Below, one piece after another: positions 27,413 through 41,138 of a stretch of DNA of 64,000 nucleotides (positions are counted from its first letter, which is position 1; each line of letters opens with the position of its first letter). Both the position numbers and the translations under genes were made by a program. This stretch comes from Sipunculus nudus. Taxonomy: Eukaryota > Annelida > Sipuncula > Golfingiida > Sipunculidae. Under the pieces are notes generated by a model. That model did not search any database. It saw nothing but the letters and a program-made list of their open reading frames with translations, and had not been told where the DNA came from. The stretch is from positions 39,499,473 through 39,563,472 of the forward strand of contig CM049319.1 in NCBI GenBank assembly GCA_026874595.1. Direction: 5' to 3'.

Positions 27413-28489
27413 CACATACCTTGGTTTGTTCTGTACACATGGCTCACATACCTTGGTTTGTTCTGTACATAAGGCTTACATACCTTGGTTTGTTCGGTAC
27501 ACATGGCTTACATACCTTGGTTTGTTCTGTATACCTGGCTCATATACCTTGGTTTGTTCTGTACACATGGCTCACATACCTTGGTTTGTTCTGTATATAA
27601 GGCTTACATACCTTGGTTTGTTCGGTACACCTGGCTCACATACCTTGGTTTGTTATGTATACATGGCTCACATACCTTGCTTTGTTCTGTACACATGGCT
27701 TACATACCTTGGTTTGTTCTGTACACATGGCTTACATACCTTGGTTTGTTCTGTACACATGGCTTACATACCTTGGTTTGTTCTGTACACATGGCTTACA
27801 TACCTTGGCTTGTTCTGTACACATGGCTTACATACCTTGCTTTGATCGGTACACATGGCTCACATACCTTGGTTTGTTCTGTACACATGGCTCACATACC
27901 TTGGTTTGTTCTGTACATAAGGCTTACATACCTTGGTTTGTTCAGTACACATGGCTTACATACCTTGGTTTGTTCTGTACACATGGCTTACCTGCCTTGG
28001 TTTGTTCTGTACACATGGCTTACATACATTGGTTTGTTCTGTACACATGGTCTACATACCTTGGTTTGTTCTGTACACATGGCTTACATACTTTGGTTTG
28101 TTCGGTACACAGGGCTCACATACCTTGGTTTGTTCTGTATACATGGCTTACATACCTTGTTTTGATCGGTACACATGGCTCACATACCTTGGTTTGTTCT
28201 GTACACATGGCTTACATACCTTGGTTTGTTCTGTACACATGGCTTACATACCTTGGTTTGTTCTGTACACATGGCGTACATACCTTGGTTTGTTCTGTAC
28301 ACATGGCTCACATACCTTGGTTTGTTCTGTACACATGGCTCACATACATTGGTTTGTTCGGTACACGTGGCTCACATACCTTGGTTTGTTCGGTACACAT
28401 GGCTCACATACCTTGGTTTGTTCGGTACACATGGCTCACATACCTTGGTTTGTTCTGTACACATGGCTCACATACCTTGGTTTGTTCTG

Positions 28490-29001
28490 TACACAAGGCT
28501 TACATACCTTGGTTTGTTCGGTACACATGGCTTACATTCCTTGATTTATTCTGTACACATGGCTCACATACCTTGGTTTGTTCTGTACATAGGCTTACAT
28601 AGCTTGGTTTGTTCGGTACACATTGCTTACTTACCTTGGTTTGTTCTGTATTCATGGCTCACATACCTTGGTTTGTTCTGTACACATGGCTCACATACCT
28701 TGGTTTGTTCTGTACACATGGCTTACATACCTTGCTTTGACCGGTACACATGGCTCACATACCTTGGTTTATTCTGTACACATGGCTTACATACCTTGGT
28801 TTGTTCTGTACACATGGCTAACATACCTTGGTTTGTTCTGTACACATGGCTCACATACCTTGGTTTGTTCGGTACACATTGCTTACATACCTTGGTTTGT
28901 TCTGTATTCATGGCTCACATACCTTGGTTTGTTCTGTACACATGGCTCACATACCTTGGTTGGTTCTGTACACATGGCTTACATACCTTGCTTTGACCGG
29001 T
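28490..29001 (+). repeat. P block copy 8
   Basis: Carries a private CTTACATAGCTTGG change just after the 31-bp unit (near 28600) and GGTTTGTTC instead of the first GGTTGGTTC. Both are shared only with copy 9, marking the 4,447-bp duplication. Confidence 0.87.
28571..28601 (+). other. 31-bp CATAGG monomer 6 of 10
   Basis: Same one-base loss, in P block copy 8, followed by the private CATAGCTTGG unit. Confidence 0.92.
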
Positions 29002-30835
29002 ACACATGGCTCACATACCTTGGTTTATTCTGTACACATGGCTTACATACCTTGGTTTGTTCTGTACACATGGCTAACATACCTTGGTTTGTTCTGTATA
29101 CATGGCTCACATACCTTGGTTTGTTCTGTACACATGGCTCACATACCTTGGTTTGTTCTGTACATAAGGCTTACATACCTTGGTTTGTTCGGTACACATG
29201 GCTTACATACCTTGGTTTGTTCTGTATACATGGCTTACATACCTTGCTTTGATCGGTACACATGGCTCACATACCTTGGTTTGTTCTGTACACATGGCTC
29301 ACATACCTTGGTTTGTTCTGTACATAAGGCTTACATACCTTGGTTTGTTCGGTACACATGGCTTACATACCTTGGTTTGTTCTGTATACATGGCTCACAT
29401 ACCTTGGTTTGTTCTGTACACATGGCTCACATACCTTGGTTTGTTCTGTATATAAGGCTTACATACCTTGGTTTGTTCGGTACACATGGCCCACATAGCT
29501 TGGTTTGTTCTGTACACATGGCTTACATACCTTGGTTTGTTCTGAACACATGGCTTACATACCTTGGTTTGTTCTGTACACATGGCTTACATACCTTGGT
29601 TTGTTCTGTACACATGGCTCACATACCTTGGTTTGTTCTGTACACATGGCTCACATACCTTGGTTTGTTCTGTACACATGGCTCACATACCTTGGTTTGT
29701 TCTGTACACATGGCTCACATACCTTGGTTTGTTCTGTACACATGGCTTACATACCTTGGTTTGTTCTGTACAAATGGCTCACATACCTTGGTTTGTTCTG
29801 TACAAATGGCTTACATACCTTGGTTTGTTCTGTACACATGGCTTACATACCTTGGTTTGTTCTGTACACATGGCTTACATACCTTGGTTTGTTCTGTACA
29901 CATGGCTTACATACCTTGGTTTGTTCTGTACACATGGCTTACATACCTTGGTTTTTTCGGTACACATGGCTTACATACCTTGGCTTGTTCTGTACACATG
30001 GCTTACATACCTTGCTTTGATCGGTACACATGGCTCACATACCTTGGTTTGTTCTGTACACATGGCTCACATACCTTGGTTTGTTCTGTACATAAGGCTT
30101 ACATACCTTGGTTTGTTCAGTACACATGGCTTACATACCTTGGTTTGTTCTGTACACATGGCTTACCTGCCTTGGTTTGTTCTCTACACATGGCTTACAT
30201 ACATTGGTTTGTTCTGTACACATGGTCTACATACCTTGGTTTGTTCTGTACACATGGCTTACATACTTTGGTTTGTTCGGTACACAGGGCTCACATACCT
30301 TGGTTTGTTCTGTATACATGGCTTACATACCTTGTTTTGATCGGTACACATGGCTCACATACCTTGGTTTGTTCTGTACACATGGCTTACATACCTTGGT
30401 TTGTTCTGTACACATGGCTTACATACCTTGGTTTGTTCTGTACACATGGCGTACATACCTTGATTTATTCTGTACACATGGCTCACATAAATTGGTTTGT
30501 TCTGTACATAAGGCTTACATACCTTGGTTTGTTCGGTACACATGCCTTACATACCTTGGTTTGTTCTGTATTCATGGCTCACATACCTTGGTTTGTTCTG
30601 TACACATGGCTCACATACCTTGGTTGGTTCTGTACACATAGCTTACATACCTTGCTTTGACCGGTACACATGGCTCACATACCTTGGTTTATTCTGTACA
30701 CATGGCTTACCTACCTTGGTTTGTTCTGTATACATGGCTCACATACCTTGGTTTGTTCTGTACACATGGCTCACATACCTTGGTTTGTTCTGTACACATG
30801 GCTTACATACCTTGCTTTCATCGGTACACATGGCT

Positions 30836-31859
30836 TACATACTTTGGTTTGTTCGGTACACAGGGCTCACATACCTTGGTTTGTTCTGTATACATGGCTT
30901 ACATACCTTGTTTTGATCGGTACACATGGCTCACATACCTTGGTTTGTTCTGTACACATGGCTTACATACCTTGGTTTGTTCTGTACACATGGCTTACAT
31001 ACCTTGGTTTGTTCTGTACACATGGCGTACATACCTTGGTTTGTTCTGTACACATGGCTCACATACCTTGGTTTGTTCTGTACACATGGCTCACATACAT
31101 TGGTTTGTTCGGTACACGTGGCTCACATACCTTGGTTTGTTCGGTACACATGGCTCACATACCTTGGTTTGTTCGGTACACATGGTTCACATACCTTGGT
31201 TTGTTCGGTACACATGGCTCACATACCTTGGTTTGTTCGGTAAACATGGCTTACATACCTTGGTTTGTTCTGTATGAAAGGCTTACATACCTTGGTTTGT
31301 TCTGTACACATGGCTTACATACCTTGGTTTGTTCTGTACACATGGCTTACATACCTTGCTTTGATCGGTACACATGGCTCACATACCTTGGTTTGTTCTG
31401 TACACATGGCTCACATACCTTGGTTTGTTCTGTACATAAGGCTTACATACCTTGGTTTGTTCGGTACACATGGCTTACATACCTTGATTTATTCTGTACA
31501 CATGGCTCACATAAATTGGTTTGTTCTGTACATAAGGCTTACATACCTTGGTTTGTTCGGTACACATGCCTTACATACCTTGGTTTGTTCTGTATTCATG
31601 GCTCACATACCTTGGTTTGTTCTGTACACATGGCTCACATACCTTGGTTGGTTCTGTACACATAGCTTACATACCTTGCTTTGACCGGTACACATGGCTC
31701 ACATACCTTGGTTTATTCTGTACACATGGCTTACCTACCTTGGTTTGTTCTGTATACATGGCTCACATACCTTGGTTTGTTCTGTACACATGGCTCACAT
31801 ACCTTGGTTTGTTCTGTACACATGGCTTACATACCTTGCTTTCATCGGTACACATGGCT
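30836..31859 (+). repeat. 1,024-bp unit, single complete copy with scarred left edge
   Basis: Counterpart of 26389-27412 at offset 4,447 bp. Only the last ~384 bp of the preceding 1,024-bp copy is present (from 30452), because the 4,447-bp duplication broke inside it. The CTTTCATCGG to CATACTTTGG junction is retained. Confidence 0.87.
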
Positions 31860-32936
31860 CACATACCTTGGTTTGTTCTGTACACATGGCTCACATACCT
31901 TGGTTTGTTCTGTACATAAGGCTTACATACCTTGGTTTGTTCGGTACACATGGCTTACATACCTTGGTTTGTTCTGTATACCTGGCTCATATACCTTGGT
32001 TTGTTCTGTACACATGGCTCACATACCTTGGTTTGTTCTGTATATAAGGCTTACATACCTTGGTTTGTTCGGTACACCTGGCTCACATACCTTGGTTTGT
32101 TATGTATACATGGCTCACATACCTTGCTTTGTTCTGTACACATGGCTTACATACCTTGGTTTGTTCTGTACACATGGCTTACATACCTTGGTTTGTTCTG
32201 TACACATGGCTTACATACCTTGGTTTGTTCTGTACACATGGCTTACATACCTTGGCTTGTTCTGTACACATGGCTTACATACCTTGCTTTGATCGGTACA
32301 CATGGCTCACATACCTTGGTTTGTTCTGTACACATGGCTCACATACCTTGGTTTGTTCTGTACATAAGGCTTACATACCTTGGTTTGTTCAGTACACATG
32401 GCTTACATACCTTGGTTTGTTCTGTACACATGGCTTACCTGCCTTGGTTTGTTCTGTACACATGGCTTACATACATTGGTTTGTTCTGTACACATGGTCT
32501 ACATACCTTGGTTTGTTCTGTACACATGGCTTACATACTTTGGTTTGTTCGGTACACAGGGCTCACATACCTTGGTTTGTTCTGTATACATGGCTTACAT
32601 ACCTTGTTTTGATCGGTACACATGGCTCACATACCTTGGTTTGTTCTGTACACATGGCTTACATACCTTGGTTTGTTCTGTACACATGGCTTACATACCT
32701 TGGTTTGTTCTGTACACATGGCGTACATACCTTGGTTTGTTCTGTACACATGGCTCACATACCTTGGTTTGTTCTGTACACATGGCTCACATACATTGGT
32801 TTGTTCGGTACACGTGGCTCACATACCTTGGTTTGTTCGGTACACATGGCTCACATACCTTGGTTTGTTCGGTACACATGGCTCACATACCTTGGTTTGT
32901 TCTGTACACATGGCTCACATACCTTGGTTTGTTCTG

Positions 32937-33448
32937 TACACAAGGCTTACATACCTTGGTTTGTTCGGTACACATGGCTTACATTCCTTGATTTATTCTG
33001 TACACATGGCTCACATACCTTGGTTTGTTCTGTACATAGGCTTACATAGCTTGGTTTGTTCGGTACACATTGCTTACTTACCTTGGTTTGTTCTGTATTC
33101 ATGGCTCACATACCTTGGTTTGTTCTGTACACATGGCTCACATACCTTGGTTTGTTCTGTACACATGGCTTACATACCTTGCTTTGACCGGTACACATGG
33201 CTCACATACCTTGGTTTATTCTGTACACATGGCTTACATACCTTGGTTTGTTCTGTACACATGGCTAACATACCTTGGTTTGTTCTGTACACATGGCTCA
33301 CATACCTTGGTTTGTTCGGTACACATTGCTTACATACCTTGGTTTGTTCTGTATTCATGGCTCACATACCTTGGTTTGTTCTGTACACATGGCTCACATA
33401 CCTTGGTTGGTTCTGTACACATGGCTTACATACCTTGCTTTGACCGGT
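32937..33448 (+). repeat. P block copy 9
   Basis: Counterpart of copy 8 at offset 4,447 bp, with the same private changes. Confidence 0.87.
33018..33048 (+). other. 31-bp CATAGG monomer 7 of 10
   Basis: Same one-base loss, in P block copy 9, followed by the same CATAGCTTGG unit as copy 8. Confidence 0.92.
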
Positions 33449-34706
33449 ACACATGGCTCACATACCTTGGTTTATTCTGTACACATGGCTTACATACCTT
33501 GGTTTGTTCTGTACACATGGCTAACATACCTTGGTTTGTTCTGTATACATGGCTCACATACCTTGGTTTGTTCTGTACACATGGCTCACATACCTTGGTT
33601 TGTTCTGTACATAAGGCTTACATACCTTGGTTTGTTCGGTACACATGGCTTACATACCTTGGTTTGTTCTGTATACATGGCTTACATACCTTGCTTTGAT
33701 CGGTACACATGGCTCACATACCTTGGTTTGTTCTGTACACATGGCTCACATACCTTGGTTTGTTCTGTACATAAGGCTTACATACCTTGGTTTGTTCGGT
33801 ACACATGGCTTACATACCTTGGTTTGTTCTGTATACATGGCTCACATACCTTGGTTTGTTCTGTACACATGGCTCACATACCTTGGTTTGTTCTGTATAT
33901 AAGGCTTACATACCTTGGTTTGTTCGGTACACATGGCCCACATAGCTTGGTTTGTTCTGTACACATGGCTTACATACCTTGGTTTGTTCTGAACACATGG
34001 CTTACATACCTTGGTTTGTTCTGTACACATGGCTTACATACCTTGGTTTGTTCTGTACACATGGCTCACATACCTTGGTTTGTTCTGTACACATGGCTCA
34101 CATACCTTGGTTTGTTCTGTACACATGGCTCACATACCTTGGTTTGTTCTGTACACATGGCTCACATACCTTGGTTTGTTCTGTACACATGGCTTACATA
34201 CCTTGGTTTGTTCTGTACAAATGGCTCACATACCTTGGTTTGTTCTGTACAAATGGCTTACATACCTTGGTTTGTTCTGTACACATGGCTTACATACCTT
34301 GGTTTGTTCTGTACACATGGCTTACATACCTTGGTTTGTTCTGTACACATGGCTTACATACCTTGGTTTGTTCTGTACACATGGCTTACATACCTTGGTT
34401 TTTTCGGTACACATGGCTTACATACCTTGGCTTGTTCTGTACACATGGCTTACATACCTTGCTTTGATCGGTACACATGGCTCACATACCTTGGTTTGTT
34501 CTGTACACATGGCTCACATACCTTGGTTTGTTCTGTACATAAGGCTTACATACCTTGGTTTGTTCAGTACACATGGCTTACATACCTTGGTTTGTTCTGT
34601 ACACATGGCTTACCTGCCTTGGTTTGTTCTCTACACATGGCTTACATACATTGGTTTGTTCTGTACACATGGTCTACATACCTTGGTTTGTTCTGTACAC
34701 ATGGCT

Positions 34707-35730
34707 TACATACTTTGGTTTGTTCGGTACACAGGGCTCACATACCTTGGTTTGTTCTGTATACATGGCTTACATACCTTGTTTTGATCGGTACACATGG
34801 CTCACATACCTTGGTTTGTTCTGTACACATGGCTTACATACCTTGGTTTGTTCTGTACACATGGCTTACATACCTTGGTTTGTTCTGTACACATGGCGTA
34901 CATACCTTGGTTTGTTCTGTACACATGGCTCACATACCTTGGTTTGTTCTGTACACATGGCTCACATACATTGGTTTGTTCGGTACACGTGGCTCACATA
35001 CCTTGGTTTGTTCGGTACACATGGCTCACATACCTTGGTTTGTTCGGTACACATGGTTCACATACCTTGGTTTGTTCGGTACACATGGCTCACATACCTT
35101 GGTTTGTTCGGTAAACATGGCTTACATACCTTGGTTTGTTCTGTATGAAAGGCTTACATACCTTGGTTTGTTCTGTACACATGGCTTACATACCTTGGTT
35201 TGTTCTGTACACATGGCTTACATACCTTGCTTTGATCGGTACACATGGCTCACATACCTTGGTTTGTTCTGTACACATGGCTCACATACCTTGGTTTGTT
35301 CTGTACATAAGGCTTACATACCTTGGTTTGTTCGGTACACATGGCTTACATACCTTGATTTATTCTGTACACATGGCTCACATAAATTGGTTTGTTCTGT
35401 ACATAAGGCTTACATACCTTGGTTTGTTCGGTACACATGCCTTACATACCTTGGTTTGTTCTGTATTCATGGCTCACATACCTTGGTTTGTTCTGTACAC
35501 ATGGCTCACATACCTTGGTTGGTTCTGTACACATAGCTTACATACCTTGCTTTGACCGGTACACATGGCTCACATACCTTGGTTTATTCTGTACACATGG
35601 CTTACCTACCTTGGTTTGTTCTGTATACATGGCTCACATACCTTGGTTTGTTCTGTACACATGGCTCACATACCTTGGTTTGTTCTGTACACATGGCTTA
35701 CATACCTTGCTTTCATCGGTACACATGGCT
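34707..35730 (+). repeat. 1,024-bp tandem duplication, copy 1
   Basis: Same unit as 18711-19734, complete here, with its tandem partner immediately downstream. It begins inside copy 2 of the 4,447-bp duplication and runs out of it. Confidence 0.87.
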
Positions 35731-36754
35731 TACATACTTTGGTTTGTTCGGTACACAGGGCTCACATACCTTGGTTTGTTCTGTATACATGGCTTACATA
35801 CCTTGTTTTGATCGGTACACATGGCTCACATACCTTGGTTTGTTCTGTACACATGGCTTACATACCTTGGTTTGTTCTGTACACATGGCTTACATACCTT
35901 GGTTTGTTCTGTACACATGGCGTACATACCTTGGTTTGTTCTGTACACATGGCTCACATACCTTGGTTTGTTCTGTACACATGGCTCACATACATTGGTT
36001 TGTTCGGTACACGTGGCTCACATACCTTGGTTTGTTCGGTACACATGGCTCACATACCTTGGTTTGTTCGGTACACATGGTTCACATACCTTGGTTTGTT
36101 CGGTACACATGGCTCACATACCTTGGTTTGTTCGGTAAACATGGCTTACATACCTTGGTTTGTTCTGTATGAAAGGCTTACATACCTTGGTTTGTTCTGT
36201 ACACATGGCTTACATACCTTGGTTTGTTCTGTACACATGGCTTACATACCTTGCTTTGATCGGTACACATGGCTCACATACCTTGGTTTGTTCTGTACAC
36301 ATGGCTCACATACCTTGGTTTGTTCTGTACATAAGGCTTACATACCTTGGTTTGTTCGGTACACATGGCTTACATACCTTGATTTATTCTGTACACATGG
36401 CTCACATAAATTGGTTTGTTCTGTACATAAGGCTTACATACCTTGGTTTGTTCGGTACACATGCCTTACATACCTTGGTTTGTTCTGTATTCATGGCTCA
36501 CATACCTTGGTTTGTTCTGTACACATGGCTCACATACCTTGGTTGGTTCTGTACACATAGCTTACATACCTTGCTTTGACCGGTACACATGGCTCACATA
36601 CCTTGGTTTATTCTGTACACATGGCTTACCTACCTTGGTTTGTTCTGTATACATGGCTCACATACCTTGGTTTGTTCTGTACACATGGCTCACATACCTT
36701 GGTTTGTTCTGTACACATGGCTTACATACCTTGCTTTCATCGGTACACATGGCT
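35731..36754 (+). repeat. 1,024-bp tandem duplication, copy 2
   Basis: Partner of 34707-35730; it ends at the T before the C at 36755, as in the other loci. Confidence 0.87.
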
Positions 36755-39474
36755 CACATACCTTGGTTTGTTCTGTACACATGGCTCACATACCTTGGTT
36801 TGTTCTGTACATAAGGCTTACATACCTTGGTTTGTTCGGTACACATGGCTTACATACCTTGGTTTGTTCTGTATACCTGGCTCATATACCTTGGTTTGTT
36901 CTGTACACATGGCTCACATACCTTGGTTTGTTCTGTATATAAGGCTTACATACCTTGGTTTGTTCGGTACACCTGGCTCACATACCTTGGTTTGTTATGT
37001 ATACATGGCTCACATACCTTGCTTTGTTCTGTACACATGGCTTACATACCTTGGTTTGTTCTGTACAAATGGCTTACATACCTTGGTTTGTTCTGTACAC
37101 ATGGCTTACATACCTTGGTTTGTTCTGTACACATGGCTTACATACCTTGGTTTGTTCTGTACACATGGCTTACATACCTTGGTTTGTTCTGTACACATGG
37201 CTCACATACCTTGGTTTGTTCTGAACACATGGCTCACATACCTTGGTTTGTTCGGTACACCTGGCTCACATACCTTGGTTTGTTCTGTACACATGGCTTA
37301 CATACCTTGGTTTGTTCGGTACACATGGCTTACATACCTAGGTTTGTTCGGTACACATGGCTTACATACCTTGGTTTCTTCTGTACACATGGCTCACATA
37401 CCTTGGTTTGTTCTGTACACATGGCTCACATACCTTGGTTTGTTCGGTACACCTGGCTCACATACCTTGGTTTGTTCTGTACATAAGGCTTACATACCTT
37501 GGTTTGTTCTGTACACATGGCTTACATACCTTGGTTTGTTCTGTACACATGGCTTACATACCTTGGTTTGTTCTGTACATAAGGCTTACATACCTTGGAT
37601 TGTTCGGTACACATGGCTTACATACCTTGGTTTGTTCTGTACACATGGCTTACATACCTTGGTTTGTTCGGTACACATGGCTTACATACCTTGGTTTGTT
37701 CTGTACACATGGCTTACATACCTTGCTTTACTCGGTACACATGGCTCACATACCTAGGTTTGTTCTGTACACATGGCTCACATACCTTGGTTTGTTCTGT
37801 ACATAAGGCTTACATACCTTGGTTTGTTCAGTACACATGGCTTACATACCTTGGTTTGTTCTGTACACATGGCTTACCTGCCTTGGTTTGTTCTGTACAC
37901 ATGGCTTACATACATTGGTTTGTTCTGTACACATGGTCTACATACCTTGGTTTGTTATGTTCACATGGCTTACATACATTGGTTTGTTCTGTACACATGG
38001 TCTACATACCTTGGTTTGTTCTGTACACATGGCTTACATACTTTGGTTTGTTCGGTACACAGGGCACACATACCTTGGTTTGTTCTGTATACATGGCTTA
38101 CATACCTTGCTTTGATCGGTACACATGGCTCACATACCTTGGTTTGTTCTGTACACATGGCTAACAAACCTTGGTTTGTTCTGTACACATGGCTTACATA
38201 CCTTGATTTGTTCAGTACACATGGCTTACATACCTTGGTTTGTTCTGTACACATGGCTTACCTGCCTTGGTTTGTTCTGTACACATGGCTTACATACATT
38301 GGTTTGTTCTGTACACATGGTCTACATACCTTGGTTTCTTCTGTACACATGGCTTACATACTTTGGTTTGTTCGGTACACAGGGCTCACATACCTTGGTT
38401 TGTTCTGTATACATGGCTTACATACCTTGTTTTGATCGGTACACATGGCTCACATACCTTGGTTTGTTCTGTACACATGGCTTACATACCTTGGTTTGTT
38501 CTGTACACATGGCTTACATACCTTGGTTTGTTCTGTACACATGGCGTACATACCTTGGTTTGTTCTGTACACATGGCTCACATACCTTGGTTTGTTCTGT
38601 ACACATGGCTCACATACATTGGTTTGTTCGGTACACGTGGCTCACATACCTTGGTTTGTTCGGTACACATGGCTCACATACCTTGGTTTGTTCGGTACAC
38701 ATGGTTCACATACCTTGGTTTGTTCGGTACACATGGCTCACATACCTTGGTTTGTTCGGTAAACATGGCTTACATACCTTGGATTGTTCTGTATGAAAGG
38801 CTTACATACCTTGGTTTGTTCTGTACACATGGCTTACATACCTTGGTTTGTTCTGTACACATGGCTTACATACCTTGCTTTGATCGGTACACATGGCTCA
38901 CATACCTTGGTTTGTTCTGTACACATGGCTCACATACCTTGGTTTGTTCTGTACATAAGGCTTACATACCTTGGTTTGTTCGGTACACATGGCTTACATA
39001 CCTTGATTTATTCTGTACACATGGCTCACATAAATTGGTTTGTTCTGTACATAAGGCTTACATACCTTGGTTTGTTCGGTACACATGGCTTACATACCTT
39101 GGTTTGTTCTGTATTCATGGCTCACATACCTTGGTTTGTTCTGTACACATGGCTCACATACCTTGGTTGGTTCTGTACACATAGCTTACATACCTTGCTT
39201 TGACCGGTACACATGGCTCACATACCTTGGTTTATTCTGTACACATGGCTTACCTACCTTGGTTTGTTCTGTACACATGGCTAACATACCTTGGTTTGTT
39301 CTGTATACATGGCTCACATACCTTGGTTTGTTCTGTACACATGGCTCACATACCTTGGTTTGTTCTGTACACATGGCTTACATACCTTGCTTTCATCGGT
39401 ACACATGGCTCACATACCTTGGTTTGTTCTGTACACATGGCTTACATACCTTGGTTTGTTCTGTACACATGGCT

Positions 39475-41138
39475 TACATACCTTGGTTTGTTCTGTACAT
39501 ATGGCTTACATACCTTGGTTTGTTCTGTACACATGGCTTACATACCTTGGTTTGTTCTGTACACATGGCTTACATACCTTGGTTTGTTCTGTACACATGG
39601 CTCACATACCTTGGTTTGTTCTGAACACATGGCTCACATACCTTGGTTTGTTCGGTACACCTGGCTCACATACCTTGGTTTGTTCTGTACACATGGCTTA
39701 CATACCTTGGTTTGTTCGGTACACATGGCTTACATACCTAGGTTTGTTCGGTACACATGGCTTACATACCTTGGTTTCTTCTGTACACATGGCTCACATA
39801 CCTTGGTTTGTTCTGTACACATGGCTCACATACCTTGGTTTGTTCGGTACACCTGGCTCACATACCTTGGTTTGTTCTGTACACATGGCTTACATACCTT
39901 GGTTTGTTCTGTACACATGGCTTACATACCTTGGTTTGTTCTGTACACATGGCTTACATACCTTGGTTTGTTCGGTACACATGGCTTACATACCTTGGTT
40001 TGTTCTGTACACATGGCTTACATACCTTGCTTTGATCGGTACACATGGCTCACATACCTTGGTTTGTTCTGTACACATGGCTCACATACCTTGGTTTGTT
40101 CTGTACATAAGGCTTACATACCTTGGATTGTTCGGTACACATGGCTTACATACCTTGGTTTGTTCTGTACACATGGCTTGCATACCTTGGTTTGTTCGGT
40201 ACACATGGCTTACATACCTTGGTTTGTTCTGTACACATCGCTTACATACCTTGCTTTACTCGGTACACATGGCTCACATACCTAGGTTTGTTCTGTACAC
40301 ATGGCTCACATACCTTGGTTTGTTCTGTGCATAAGGCTTACATACCTTGGTTTGTTCAGTACACATGGCTTACATACCTTGGTTTGTTCTGTACACATGG
40401 CTTACCTGCCTTGGTTTGTTCTGTACACATGGCTTACATACATTGGTTTGTTCTGTACACATGGTCTACATACCTTGGTTTGTTATGTACACATGGCTTA
40501 CATACATTGATTTGTTCTGTACACATGGTCTACATACCTTGGTTTGTTCTGTACACATGGCTTACATACTTTGGTTTGTTCGGTACACAGGGCACACATA
40601 CCTTGGTTTGTTCTGTATACATGGCTTACATACCTTGCTTTGATCGGTACACATGGCTCACATACCTTGGTTTGTTCTGTACACATGGCTTACAAACCTT
40701 GGTTTGTTCTGTACACATGGCTTACATACCTTGGTTTGTTCTGTACACATGGCGTACATACCTTGGTTTGTTCTGTACACATGGCTCACATACCTTGGTT
40801 TGTTCTGTACACATGGCTCACATACCTTGGTTTGTTCGGTACACATGGCTCACATACCTTGGTTTGTTCGGTACACATGGCTCACATACCTTGGTTTGTT
40901 CGGTACACATGGCTCACATACCTTGGTTTGTTCGGTACACATGGCTCACATACCTTGGTTTGTTCGGTAAACATGGCTTACATACCTTGGTTTGTTCTGT
41001 ATGAAAGGCTTACATACCTTGGTTTGTTCTGTACACATGGCTTACATACCTTGGTTTGTTCTGTACACATGGCTTACATACCTTGCTTTGATCGGTACAC
41101 ATGGCTCACATACCTTGGTTTGTTCTGTACACATGGCT
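39475..41138 (+). repeat. 1,664-bp (52-monomer) tandem duplication, copy 1
   Basis: Matches 41139-42802 at offset 1,664 bp; the edges are known within one monomer because consensus-like units flank them. This copy carries the private changes G at 40180 and A at 40510, absent from its tandem partner and from the 57-60 kb relatives, so both arose after the 17.6-kb duplication. Confidence 0.85.

Larger units (their letters stand above)
21001..27654 (+). repeat. 6,654-bp (208-monomer) tandem duplication, copy 2
   Basis: Copy of 14347-21000. At 27655 the sequence turns to TTATGTATACATGG, whereas at 21001 it turns to the TATATAAGG unit, which fixes the right edge. The last 1.65 kb (from 26005) also belongs to the 4,447-bp duplication, so two large events overlap here. 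Confidence 0.92.
26005..30451 (+). repeat. 4,447-bp (139-monomer) tandem duplication, copy 1
   Basis: Landmarks recur 4,447 bp later, which is 139 monomers less one base from the single 31-bp unit inside. The left edge is fixed by comparing 26004 (T in GGCTTACATACC) with 30451 (G in GGCGTACATACC); both then run on into the TTGATTTATT unit. Confidence 0.92.
30452..34898 (+). repeat. 4,447-bp (139-monomer) tandem duplication, copy 2
   Basis: Copy of 26005-30451, ending at the GGCGTACATACC unit at 34898, after which it returns to TTGGTTTG rather than TTGATTTA. The junction at 30451/30452 fuses a GCGTACATACC unit directly to a TTGATTTATT unit, an order seen nowhere else in the window. I found no substitution between the copies. 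Confidence 0.92.

Noticed and set aside
14347-34898. Assembly artefact as the cause of the perfect large duplications
   Set aside because: It cannot be excluded without reads, but the junctions are at different, specific places, private variants sort consistently with nested events, and the 17.6-kb copies differ at several bases. Kept as real, with read-spanning checks proposed.
33275-35536. Forward open frames of up to 753 codons (also 43162-45423 and 60729-62990, and many shorter ones in all frames)
   Set aside because: They arise because the 32-bp monomer has no + strand stop in any phase. They overlap in several frames, start at the ATG inside ordinary monomers, end where a variant monomer makes a stop, and have no gene context. 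All encode the same 32-residue cycle.
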